In this document: piece after piece, positions 1 to 5,720 of the stretch
Numbering within the stretch: position 1 is the first letter of the stretch
How the letters are laid out: every line of letters begins with the position of its first letter
Assembly: GCA_022360335.1 (NCBI GenBank)
Contig: JAKSCZ010000171.1
Coordinates: 1-5,878 of the forward strand
DNA from: Pseudomonadota bacterium
GTDB taxonomy: Bacteria; Pseudomonadota; Gammaproteobacteria; Steroidobacterales; Woeseiaceae
Reading direction: 5' to 3'
DNA: 5,878 bases
Made by a program: the position numbers and the translations under genes
The notes under the pieces: generated by a model
What the model saw: only the letters and a program-made list of their open reading frames with translations
What the model was told of the DNA's origin: nothing
Databases searched by the model: none

Positions 1-375
1 ATCGATCCGCCCGACGGCAAGATGAAGCAGTACCTCGAGTCGCTGCACCGCGTGAAGGCGATGGGGTGCTCGGCGCTGGCACCGGGGCACGGCGAATTGA
101 TCGACGATCCCGGGCGCGTTCTCGACTGGCTGATCGGCCATCGACTCGAGCGCGAGCGCAGGGTCGTCGCGGCATTGCGCGAGCACCCGGGCCTGTCGAC
201 GCACGAGCTGGTACCGCACGTCTACCGGGACGTCGACGAGAAGCTGTACGCGCTCGCCGAGCGCTCGCTGCTCGCGCACCTGATCAAGCTGGCGGAAGAA
301 CGCGTCGCGTCGCACGAGGGTGACAGATGGCGGCTGCTGGCGGGAGCCGGCAGCGGCGGGTCCCGGCTTGATTAG
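1..375 (+). CDS. MBL-fold metallo-hydrolase, LACTB2-like, C-terminal part (5' end outside window)
   Basis: The reading frame is open from the first base, so the gene starts before the window; 124 residues plus a TAG stop are visible. The piece opens with a Pro-Pro-Asp-Gly stretch and a YLESLHR helix. It then carries APGHGELIDDP, whose His (residue 30 of the visible part) is the metal-ligand His near the end of metallo-beta-lactamase folds. A WLIGHRLERERRVV helix leads into about 60 residues shaped like the winged-helix tail of LACTB2-type proteins (AERSLLAHLIKL). Family members are binuclear-zinc hydrolases; human LACTB2 is an endoribonuclease, while bacterial homologues are mostly annotated only as MBL-fold hydrolases. 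The substrate is unknown here, because the HxHxDH motif is off the left edge. The last ~15 residues are Gly/Ala/Ser-rich and probably disordered. The protein is expected to be cytoplasmic. fdxA follows after 50 bp on the same strand. Confidence 0.85.
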   Translation: MDPPDGKMKQYLESLHRVKAMGCSALAPGHGELIDDPGRVLDWLIGHRLERERRVVAALREHPGLSTHELVPHVYRDVDEKLYALAERSLLAHLIKLAEERVASHEGDRWRLLAGAGSGGSRLD

Positions 376-425
376 CGGCCCGACTTCGCATAGCGTACGC
401 GGTCCGAAATCTGTAGGGTCGTCAC

Positions 426-749
426 ATGACGTTCGTTGTCACCGAAGCCTGTATAAAGTGCAAACTGACGGACTGTGTCGAGGTCTGCCCCGTGGACTGT
501 TTCCACGAGGGTCCCAACTTCCTCGTTATCGATCCGGACGAGTGCATCGACTGCACGCTGTGTGAGCCCGAATGCCCGGTGGAGGCCATCTACTCCGAGG
601 ACGAGTTGCCGCCCGGACAGGAGCAGTTTCTCGAGATCAACGCCGAACTGTCGCAGGAGTGGCCCGTCATCACGGAGATGAAGGACCCGCCCGACGACGC
701 CGACGAATGGCGCGAGGTAAAGGACAAGCTCCAGTACCTCGAGCGCTGA
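426..749 (+). CDS. fdxA: Seven-iron ferredoxin FdxA, [3Fe-4S][4Fe-4S] type
   Basis: This is a small cytoplasmic electron carrier of 107 residues, the normal length for Azotobacter FdI-type ferredoxins. Nine cysteines are at 9, 12, 17, 21, 25, 40, 43, 46 and 50 (subtract one for the classic numbering without Met). The pattern CxxCxxxxCxxxCP followed by CxxCxxCxxxCP is diagnostic. By analogy with FdI, Cys9, 17 and 50 hold the [3Fe-4S] cluster, Cys21, 40, 43 and 46 hold the [4Fe-4S] cluster, and Cys12 and 25 are not ligands. The acidic C-terminal half with NAEL, WPVITE and a final LQYLER also matches the family closely. The start is set by an AGGG Shine-Dalgarno at 415-418, seven bases before the ATG. 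The redox partner is not evident from the neighbours. The gene lies 50 bp after the MBL hydrolase and 13 bp before the esterase, so co-transcription is plausible. The identification is close to certain. Confidence 0.97.
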   Translation: MTFVVTEACIKCKLTDCVEVCPVDCFHEGPNFLVIDPDECIDCTLCEPECPVEAIYSEDELPPGQEQFLEINAELSQEWPVITEMKDPPDDADEWREVKDKLQYLER

Positions 750-762
750 TGCCGCAGCCCCG

Positions 763-1665
763 ATGCCGATTAGCCGACGTGCGCGATTCATTCGCTGGCT
801 GACCGGCCGGTACATCCGCAGAATCGACATTCCCGGCGCGCCCGTGCCGAAAATGCGCAAGCGCCTCGACATGCTCGGCCGACTGGTCCGGGCCGCCCCG
901 GGCGTTGCGATCGAACAGACGACGATCGCAGGACTGCCGGCGGAGTGGTATCGGCCGAAGGAGGCGGTCGGCGGCAAGGTGCTGTTCTACCTGCACGGCG
1001 GCGCTTACGTACTCGGCAGCTGCGATTCGCATCGCAAACTCGTCACGCACATCGCCCGGGCCGCGGGGATCGAGGCCGTGTTGCCCGAGTACCGGCTCGC
1101 ACCCGAGCATCCGTTTCCGGCCGGTCTCGAAGACGCCGTTGCCGTCTATCGTTCGCTGCTCGGGAAGGGCTACTCGGCCGGCGATATCGTCATCGGCGGC
1201 GATTCCGCCGGCGGCGGCCTCTCGGTTGCAACGATGCTGCAGCTGCGCCGCGACGGCGTGCCGCTGCCGCGCGCGGCGATTCTCCTGTCGCCGTTTCTCG
1301 ACCTGACGGCGAGCGGCGATTCGGTGTCGACCCGGGCGGAGCGGGAACCCTGGTTCCGCGCCGAGGACATCCACGTCGTCATTCGTTACTACTGTCCCGG
1401 TGCCGACCTGCGAAATCCGCTGCTCTCACCCGTGTTCGCCAACGTCGCGGGCCTGCCGCCGGCGCTGATCCACGCCGGCGACGACGAGATTCTGCTCAGC
1501 GATTCGACCCGCTTTGCCGACAAGCTCGAAGCGGCCGGCGTCGAGGTCGAGCTCGAGATCTGGCCCGGGATGTGGCACGTCTTCCAGCTGTTCGTCGGCA
1601 AGATGCCGGAGAGCCGTGTCGCGATCGGGAAGATCGGCGACTACATCAGCCGCCGAACGGGCTAG
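763..1665 (+). CDS. Alpha/beta-hydrolase, hormone-sensitive-lipase (family IV) esterase
   Basis: This is a 300-residue esterase/lipase of the HSL family, which usually runs to about 300-320 residues. The oxyanion-hole motif HGGAY is at residues 78-82 and the YRLAPEHPFPA block at 110-120. The nucleophile elbow GDSAGG (146-151) places the catalytic Ser at 148. The likely triad is completed by Asp241 in HAGDDEILLSDS and His272 in WPGMWHVF. Such enzymes cleave short- to medium-chain acyl esters; the physiological substrate cannot be deduced. No signal peptide is visible: the N-terminus is basic (RRARFIRWLTGRYIRR) and probably forms part of the cap, so the enzyme is likely cytoplasmic or loosely membrane-associated. 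The ATG at 763 has no clear Shine-Dalgarno, and the gap from fdxA is only 13 bp, so translation may depend on the upstream gene. Its TAG stop overlaps the stop codon of the convergent gene. Confidence 0.93.
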   Translation: MPISRRARFIRWLTGRYIRRIDIPGAPVPKMRKRLDMLGRLVRAAPGVAIEQTTIAGLPAEWYRPKEAVGGKVLFYLHGGAYVLGSCDSHRKLVTHIARAAGIEAVLPEYRLAPEHPFPAGLEDAVAVYRSLLGKGYSAGDIVIGGDSAGGGLSVATMLQLRRDGVPLPRAAILLSPFLDLTASGDSVSTRAEREPWFRAEDIHVVIRYYCPGADLRNPLLSPVFANVAGLPPALIHAGDDEILLSDSTRFADKLEAAGVEVELEIWPGMWHVFQLFVGKMPESRVAIGKIGDYISRRTG

Positions 1666-3272
1666 TCGGACTTCTCGGCACGTATTACTGCGCCGCCCTG
1701 GTGCAGGACCAGCGCATCCACGTTTTTGTCCGCGTCTCGCTCGAAGTGCAGTTCGGCGTCGACGACCTTGTAGAAGAACCGGTCGTCGCCTTTGGCGAAG
1801 ATCGGGTAGAAGGGCTGACCGGACACCTGCGCCTCCAGGCCCGACCCGGCCAGGCGAATCGTGAACGTGATCGGCGGCTGTTGAGCCGGGTACTCGCCGA
1901 CATAGGCCGCAAGTTGCTCCCTCGGCACTTCCACTTCCTTGCGTGCCAGCGTCGCCGCCGTATCGGCCGTCCTGTCGGCGCGTTGAACGGTGCCGTTCTG
2001 CGCGAGCTCCAGCGCGACGACCCGGCCGTCTTCGCGCACGAAGCGCAGGCTTCCATCCGCTACGCCAATCGCAAACCAGTCGTCGCCGACGGCGTACAGC
2101 TCGAATGGCGGCTGTCCGGACGCCTGGCCAATCAAGCTGCCGTCGATCTCGTAGATACCGATTCCGAAAGAGGGGTTGATGTCGTACTGGCCGAACAGGG
2201 TCTCGTCGACGTCAGTCGCAGGCGGCTCGGTCGGTACGTATCCGAGCCATTGCAGGCCGATCCCGGTCGGGTCGGGATCGCCGCTGACGAGGATGGCGAC
2301 GGCTTCACCCGCGGCCGGCTTCCAGCCGAAGAAGCTCCAGAAACCGCCCGTGCCGCCGTTGTGCCAGAAGATCCTGCCGTCATCCGCCTCGCCCACGTGC
2401 CATACCCTTGTGACGTCGAAGCCTCCGGCCGCGTTCATGACGTCGCGATCCGCGGCCAGATCGTGCGCGAGGGGATTCTCCGTCTCGCCCAGGTGAATGC
2501 TCGCCACGTGCATCAGGTCGCTCGTTGTCGAACGCAGCGAACCGGCGCCCGCCAGCACGTCCAGTGACCAGTCGGGAACGACCTGTCCATCGCGAAACCC
2601 CTTGGCCGAATGATCGGCACGATCGAATCCGCTGTTGTGCATCCCGAGCGGCCCGATCACGTGTTCGTGCATCGCCGCGGTGTAGCCGCCGCCGTGGACG
2701 CGGCCAAGCAGGTAGCCGAGTACGCCCACACCGAAGTTCGAATAGCTGTAGTGTCTGCCGAGCGGCTGCTTGTCGCGCGCCATCGCCAGACCGGCCAGTA
2801 CGGCTGCCTCGTCGTAGCCCTTGTAGGGATCGAGCGGGTCGGTCGGCTGCAGGTTGGCGGGAAGCCGGGCCAGCCCGCTGGTGTGGGTCGCGAGCTGCAT
2901 CAAGGTAATGTCGGCGACGGCCGGATTTGCAAAGCTCACATCGTCGCCCAGCAGCTCGCCGATCGTCGTCTCGTAGCCGACCAGGTCCTTTTCGACCATC
3001 TCGGCGAGCAACAGGTTCGTGAACGCCTTCGTGATCGAGCCGATCTCGAACTGCGTATTCTCATCGGCTGCGGTGTCGCTGCCGGGTGCGAGCGAGCCGC
3101 CGGCATAGTGACGGACCCGGCCGTCTTCGAGATGGGCGGCAGTCACTGCCAAAACGCCGTTCGCGGCGACCTGCTCGTCGATCCAGGCCTGGACGTCGAA
3201 GTCGGAGCCGCGGGCCCCGAAGGCCGCAATCGACAGCGACAGCAACAGCGAAAGCCGGATCGAGTTCGTCAT
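1662..3272 (-). CDS. Exported serine hydrolase, beta-lactamase/PBP fold, with two C-terminal DUF3471-like domains
   Basis: The protein has 536 residues from the ATG at 3272. A signal peptide (basic start, then LSLLLSLSIAAFGA) probably ends near residues 20-23, so the enzyme acts in the periplasm or outside. The catalytic domain (~25-350) carries the class C beta-lactamase/AmpH-like signature: SITK at 79-82 with nucleophile Ser79 and Lys82, YSN at 177-179, and HNGG at 304-307 in place of KTG. An ATHTSGL motif is at 128-134. Such enzymes include esterases, DD-peptidases and D-aminopeptidases; true beta-lactamase activity should not be assumed. The tail holds two similar ~80-residue units, ~357-434 and ~455-534, each with a Y (I/V)G/YD start, a SGQP(P)F block, a GDD.F turn and a D..V.ALVL/LEL.Q.G end, like DUF3471. 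A longer frame reaches 3371, but 3272 is preferred because it has an AGGA Shine-Dalgarno and places the signal sequence at the N-terminus. It is transcribed alone, convergent with the esterase. Confidence 0.93.
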   Translation of the reverse strand: MTNSIRLSLLLSLSIAAFGARGSDFDVQAWIDEQVAANGVLAVTAAHLEDGRVRHYAGGSLAPGSDTAADENTQFEIGSITKAFTNLLLAEMVEKDLVGYETTIGELLGDDVSFANPAVADITLMQLATHTSGLARLPANLQPTDPLDPYKGYDEAAVLAGLAMARDKQPLGRHYSYSNFGVGVLGYLLGRVHGGGYTAAMHEHVIGPLGMHNSGFDRADHSAKGFRDGQVVPDWSLDVLAGAGSLRSTTSDLMHVASIHLGETENPLAHDLAADRDVMNAAGGFDVTRVWHVGEADDGRIFWHNGGTGGFWSFFGWKPAAGEAVAILVSGDPDPTGIGLQWLGYVPTEPPATDVDETLFGQYDINPSFGIGIYEIDGSLIGQASGQPPFELYAVGDDWFAIGVADGSLRFVREDGRVVALELAQNGTVQRADRTADTAATLARKEVEVPREQLAAYVGEYPAQQPPITFTIRLAGSGLEAQVSGQPFYPIFAKGDDRFFYKVVDAELHFERDADKNVDALVLHQGGAVIRAEKSD

Positions 3273-3281
3273 CGGGTTGCG

Positions 3282-3285
3282 TCCT
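3282..3285 (-). promoter_or_regulatory. Shine-Dalgarno AGGA of the serine hydrolase
   Basis: Read on the - strand, AGGA is followed by nine bases and then the ATG at 3272. This supports starting the serine hydrolase at 3272 rather than at the earlier in-frame ATG at 3371. The earlier start would add 33 residues ahead of a perfectly formed signal peptide. Confidence 0.65.
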
Positions 3286-3418
3286 GGCGGGTAAACGATT
3301 AATGCTAGCACCGCAGGTATTACAGGATTATTTTCCAGAAATATCATTGTGTTAGAAGTCTGCTGCTGCACATAGAAGGGGCGGCCAGCGACGACGGCGG
3401 GTTCAATTGGCGGGCGGG

Positions 3419-3427
3419 TGCTACACT
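3419..3427 (+). promoter_or_regulatory. Possible extended -10 promoter for the four-helix membrane protein
   Basis: TGCTACACT fits an extended -10 element (TGN followed by TACACT, four of six matches to TATAAT). It lies 27 bp upstream of the ATG at 3455 in a non-coding region. Transcription would start near 3434 and give a short leader of about 20 nt. No good -35 hexamer is found at the expected distance, which is tolerated for extended -10 promoters. This is a sequence match only. Confidence 0.35.
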
Positions 3428-3454
3428 GGGACGAACCGGGTTTTCGATTAGTCT

Positions 3455-3811
3455 ATGATCTCCCTCGCAATCGGGCTGGTCCTGTTCATCGCTCTCGCGC
3501 ATTCGTATCTCGGCGAGCGGTACATTTTGATACGCCTGTTCCGGCAGCCGCTGCCGAAGCTCTTCGGGAGCGACGATTTCACGCGCAAGACGCTGAGATT
3601 CGCCTGGCACATCACCGGCGTCGCGTGGCTGGGTTTTGCGGCACTGCTTTCCCGGGTAAATACGTCGGGCGTGTCGCGGTCCGAGCTCCTGACGATAATC
3701 GGCCTCACATTCGGGATTACCGGCGCGATTGCGCTTGTCGCGAGCCGGGGAAGACACCTGTCGTGGCTGGTGTTCGGGGGAATATCCCTGGCCTGCTTTG
3801 CGGCGGCGTGA
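3455..3811 (+). CDS. Small four-helix inner-membrane protein of unknown function
   Basis: This 118-residue protein is almost entirely hydrophobic. Predicted membrane segments are at about 2-19, 48-66, 78-97 and 101-117. A polar, basic loop at 20-47 (ERYILIRLFRQPLPKLFGSDDFTRKTLR) separates the first two helices. HSYLGER at the end of helix 1 and a RFAWHITGVAW stretch opening helix 2 are the most distinctive parts; the histidines in or next to the membrane (16, 52) could matter functionally. I do not recognise a named family. The ATG at 3455 is the first possible start, because an in-frame TAG lies at 3449-3451. There is no clear Shine-Dalgarno. Third positions are mostly G/C and the hydrophobic pattern is regular, which supports a real gene. 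It is divergent from the serine hydrolase and converges on hslR with 16 bp between the stops, so it appears to be transcribed alone. Confidence 0.85.
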   Translation: MISLAIGLVLFIALAHSYLGERYILIRLFRQPLPKLFGSDDFTRKTLRFAWHITGVAWLGFAALLSRVNTSGVSRSELLTIIGLTFGITGAIALVASRGRHLSWLVFGGISLACFAAA

Positions 3812-3827
3812 AATCCGCCGTTTGCGT

Positions 3828-4214
3828 CTAGGATGTCCTGCCCCTTCGTACTCGCAGCATGCGGCGCGTATGCTTATCCGGTCTGCCATCCGTCTTGGGC
3901 ATCAGCCTGCGGTCCTGCCGCAGGGCGGCGAGTTTCCGTTCGCGCTTCCTGACTGTGCCCTCGTCCTCGACGTAGCATGTGCGCGCTTCGGATGCCGGGG
4001 TGCGGCGCGCCGGGATACCGGTAACTTCGAGCGAGTAGTCGAGGCGCTCGCGCACGAGATCGATACGATCGCCGATCCGGACGCGCGCGCCGGGCGAGGT
4101 GCGCTCACCGTTGAGCCTGACGTGTCCTCCGGTGACCGCGGACGTCGCCTTGCCGCGCGTCTTGAAGAACCGGCAGAAGAACAACCAGCGGTCGATACGG
4201 ATGGCGTCACTCAT
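3828..4214 (-). CDS. hslR: Hsp15-type ribosome-associated S4-domain RNA-binding protein
   Basis: The protein has 128 residues, close to the 133 of E. coli HslR. An S4 RNA-binding domain fills the first ~55 residues (IRIDRWLFFCRFFKTR, then GGHVRLNGERTSPGARVRIGD). The C-terminal part carries family signatures: RRTPASEA in the middle, then a highly basic tail with GRPDKHTRR, matching RRPASEA and RRPDKKERR of the E. coli protein. Hsp15 binds 50S subunits that still carry peptidyl-tRNA after premature dissociation and helps recycle them; a role in stalled-ribosome rescue is expected here by homology. Two adjacent ATGs exist, at 4217 and 4214. The second is chosen because the AGG at 4222-4224 then sits seven bases away rather than four. 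The gene follows the methyltransferase by about 20 bp on the same strand, so the two are probably co-transcribed. The hslO and yrfG neighbours seen in E. coli are absent here. Confidence 0.93.
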   Translation of the reverse strand: MSDAIRIDRWLFFCRFFKTRGKATSAVTGGHVRLNGERTSPGARVRIGDRIDLVRERLDYSLEVTGIPARRTPASEARTCYVEDEGTVRKRERKLAALRQDRRLMPKTDGRPDKHTRRMLRVRRGRTS

Positions 4215-4235
4215 CATGGGACCTGGCCCGGTGCC

Positions 4236-5609
4236 TCACCCCTGGAAACCCGAGGGCCGCCGCGAGTCGTCGTACATTTTCGTCAGGAACGTCCGAATCG
4301 CCGGCTCGGCTTCCTCCCGGCCCATCAGGCGCTGTTTCTCGAGCACGGCCGCCATGTCGCTGATCGAGCGCTTGCCGTCGACCAGCGACATGATGAACGA
4401 GTGGATCCGGGTCGTCATGGCCTGCTGCCGGAACGACGCCGTCGCGGGCACGGGATCGTCGCCCTTGACGAGCCAGTCGGGCAGCGCCCGGCAGCGCTCC
4501 GGTTTCCTGGCGTCGCGCTCCTTGTACGCCGCGAACGAAAAGACCCGTTCCCGGCGCCCGTGGCGGCTGGCCGGCGAGCACATATACGGAATCGTGGCCT
4601 GCGAGACGTACGGGTCCGAGAAACCGCTCCCGGCGACGATCGCTTTCACCTCCTCGGGACTGTAGCAGCGCGCCTTCTTCTGCGATGAGAACGCCAGGGA
4701 ACCGAAATTGACCCATCGGCCCTGTTTCCTCAGCAGGCGATTGACGCGTGCCGCAAAGACCGGCAGGTCCTCCGAGACGACGTCGATGAGCCAGGGCGTC
4801 ACGACGGTGTCGAAGGTCTTCTCCGCAAACGGCGGACGAAGCGCATCGGCGAGCACGAGACGGAAGTTCCCGTCGACGGCGGACGGTGCGGCCAGTTTGC
4901 GCAGAACCGCGTCGTCCTCGAGCGCGAGCGGCGCGATCGGGAATTCGTACATCTTCAGCTGCTTACCTGTCGTGACGGCCCGAGCCACGAGCAGCAGCAG
5001 CGGATTGAAATCCAGCGCGGTCGTCGACGCACACTGCATCGACCTGTGGATGTCGTAGGCGAGACGTCCGGCGCCGGCGCCCAGCACGAGGACGTTGCCG
5101 AGATCCGCACGATCGCGGAGAACGGCGCGGACCTGAGCGAGCGACGCCTCGTTCTCCTCGTCGCCCCAGCCCCAGTCCCGGTGGACGTTCGCGTAGTAGG
5201 TATTGAGCCCCTGGTCGACGGGCAGTCGCGTCCGCAGCGCGAGGTAGCTCTCGTAGTTTCCCTGCAGCGACTGCACGTCGACGGGCCGCAGCAGCTTCTG
5301 CAATTTGCGGCGATGCGATTCCACGCATTTCCTGTAGCGCTCGACGCGGTGGCGTGCGAGCTGCGACAGTGCTTTGTCTTCCAGCTCCCGTTCGAGACCG
5401 GCTATCTCGTGCCCGAGTTTCTGCAGCGCGAATTGCAGCCGGTTGCGCCATTCGCCGAGCGCTGACCGCGGCTCGGAGAACATCCACGGAATGCCCCCGA
5501 TCGACGGAAAATCGACATCGCAGGCCTTGCAGCGATATCCGTCGCCGGAATCCTCGAGCGGCGTCTTGTCGCAGCGCGGACAGGCGAGGAATCGGGACAA
5601 CGTCGTCAT
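4236..5609 (-). CDS. Zinc-ribbon class I SAM methyltransferase, N2227/carnosine N-methyltransferase-like
   Basis: The 457-residue protein has four parts. (1) An N-terminal Trm112-like zinc ribbon has Cys10, 13, 27 and 30 (FLACPRC and YRCKAC, followed by DFPSIGGIPWMF). (2) A charged helical stretch at ~50-110 may be coiled. (3) A Rossmann methyltransferase core spans ~135-345, with SAM-binding motif I VLVLGAGAGRLAYDI (173-187), acidic Asp200 in ALDFNP, and a motif IV-like FDTVVTPWLIDVV (266-278). The line RWVNFGSLAFSS (298-309) and the preceding HRDWGW block recall the order of motifs in eukaryotic carnosine N-methyltransferase (N2227 family). (4) A C-terminal helical region at ~398-450 (SLVDGKRSISDMAAVL) resembles a small winged-helix or PqqD-like domain. 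The acceptor substrate is unknown; small histidine-containing metabolites or peptides are a guess from the family. No signal or membrane segment is seen. A good Shine-Dalgarno is lacking, but the zinc ribbon begins right after the ATG, which supports this start. The upstream gap is filled by a long palindrome. Confidence 0.85.
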   Translation of the reverse strand: MTTLSRFLACPRCDKTPLEDSGDGYRCKACDVDFPSIGGIPWMFSEPRSALGEWRNRLQFALQKLGHEIAGLERELEDKALSQLARHRVERYRKCVESHRRKLQKLLRPVDVQSLQGNYESYLALRTRLPVDQGLNTYYANVHRDWGWGDEENEASLAQVRAVLRDRADLGNVLVLGAGAGRLAYDIHRSMQCASTTALDFNPLLLLVARAVTTGKQLKMYEFPIAPLALEDDAVLRKLAAPSAVDGNFRLVLADALRPPFAEKTFDTVVTPWLIDVVSEDLPVFAARVNRLLRKQGRWVNFGSLAFSSQKKARCYSPEEVKAIVAGSGFSDPYVSQATIPYMCSPASRHGRRERVFSFAAYKERDARKPERCRALPDWLVKGDDPVPATASFRQQAMTTRIHSFIMSLVDGKRSISDMAAVLEKQRLMGREEAEPAIRTFLTKMYDDSRRPSGFQG

Positions 5610-5617
5610 GCCGGAGA

Positions 5618-5623
5618 ATTATG
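5618..5623 (-). promoter_or_regulatory. Possible -10 hexamer for the methyltransferase, beside the palindrome
   Basis: On the - strand, CATAAT (five of six matches to TATAAT) lies just outside the palindrome. Transcription would start around 5611, giving a nearly leaderless message for the ATG at 5609; this would fit the lack of a Shine-Dalgarno. A weak -35 candidate, GTGACT, lies 15 bases upstream inside the palindrome arm. The spacing is short, so this is a tentative call. Confidence 0.25.
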
Positions 5624-5627
5624 CAGG

Positions 5628-5711
5628 AATACGGTGTCAGTCACCCTATTTCCATCGCCCTATTTCCCCAAGGAAATAGGGCGATGGAAATAGGGTGACT
5701 GACACCGTATT
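5628..5711. repeat. Perfect 40-bp inverted repeat with 4-nt loop (REP/MITE-like palindromic element)
   Basis: Bases 5628-5667 are the exact reverse complement of 5672-5711, with CCAA (5668-5671) as the loop. No mismatch occurs over 40 bp. The outer part of each arm contains GGTGTCAGTCACC, itself nearly palindromic (GGTG/CACC ends). The inner part carries CCCTATTTCC twice, at 5644-5653 and 5658-5667, and its complement twice in the other arm. The composition is richer in A/T than the flanking genes. Neither side has the uninterrupted T-run of an intrinsic terminator. It sits 9 bp past the stop of the right-edge gene and 18 bp before the methyltransferase ATG. It looks like a mobile palindrome of the kind spread by REP-associated tyrosine transposases, but no transposase is in the window, so that origin is inferred. 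Confidence 0.9.
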
Positions 5712-5720
5712 TATCCGGGT

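Noticed and set aside
372..977. A 201-codon open frame on the - strand opposite fdxA and the start of the esterase.
   Set aside because: It is antisense to a nearly certain ferredoxin gene, has no recognisable domain, and is explained by the codon bias of the + strand genes.
1..1665. The MBL hydrolase, ferredoxin and esterase as a dedicated catabolic or defence system.
   Set aside because: The three are close and co-directional, but FdxA is a general electron carrier and nothing links the substrates of the two hydrolases. No oxygenase, reductase or regulator is nearby.
945..2567. A 540-codon open frame on the + strand across the end of the esterase and most of the serine hydrolase region.
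   Set aside because: It is out of frame with the esterase and antisense to the serine hydrolase, both of which have clear catalytic motifs. Its translation is Arg/Ala-rich low-complexity sequence, typical of shadow frames in GC-rich DNA.
2610..3302. A 230-codon open frame on the + strand opposite the serine hydrolase N-terminal half.
   Set aside because: It is antisense to the signal peptide and SITK region of a well-supported gene, and its translation matches no known fold.
3286..3360. A promoter for the serine hydrolase in the A/T-rich stretch upstream of its start.
   Set aside because: TAATAC (3322-3317 on the - strand) could be a -10, but no acceptable -35 lies 16-18 bp upstream. A promoter probably exists here, but I cannot place it.
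3729..4688. A 319-codon open frame on the + strand over hslR and the methyltransferase 3' end.
   Set aside because: It is antisense to hslR, which has clear family signatures, and its composition is that of a shadow frame.
5628..5711. The palindrome as a Rho-independent terminator.
   Set aside because: The stem is far longer than usual (40 bp) and is followed by no run of Ts: - strand CCTGCATAATT, + strand TATCCGGG. It might still slow polymerase, but the canonical signature is missing.
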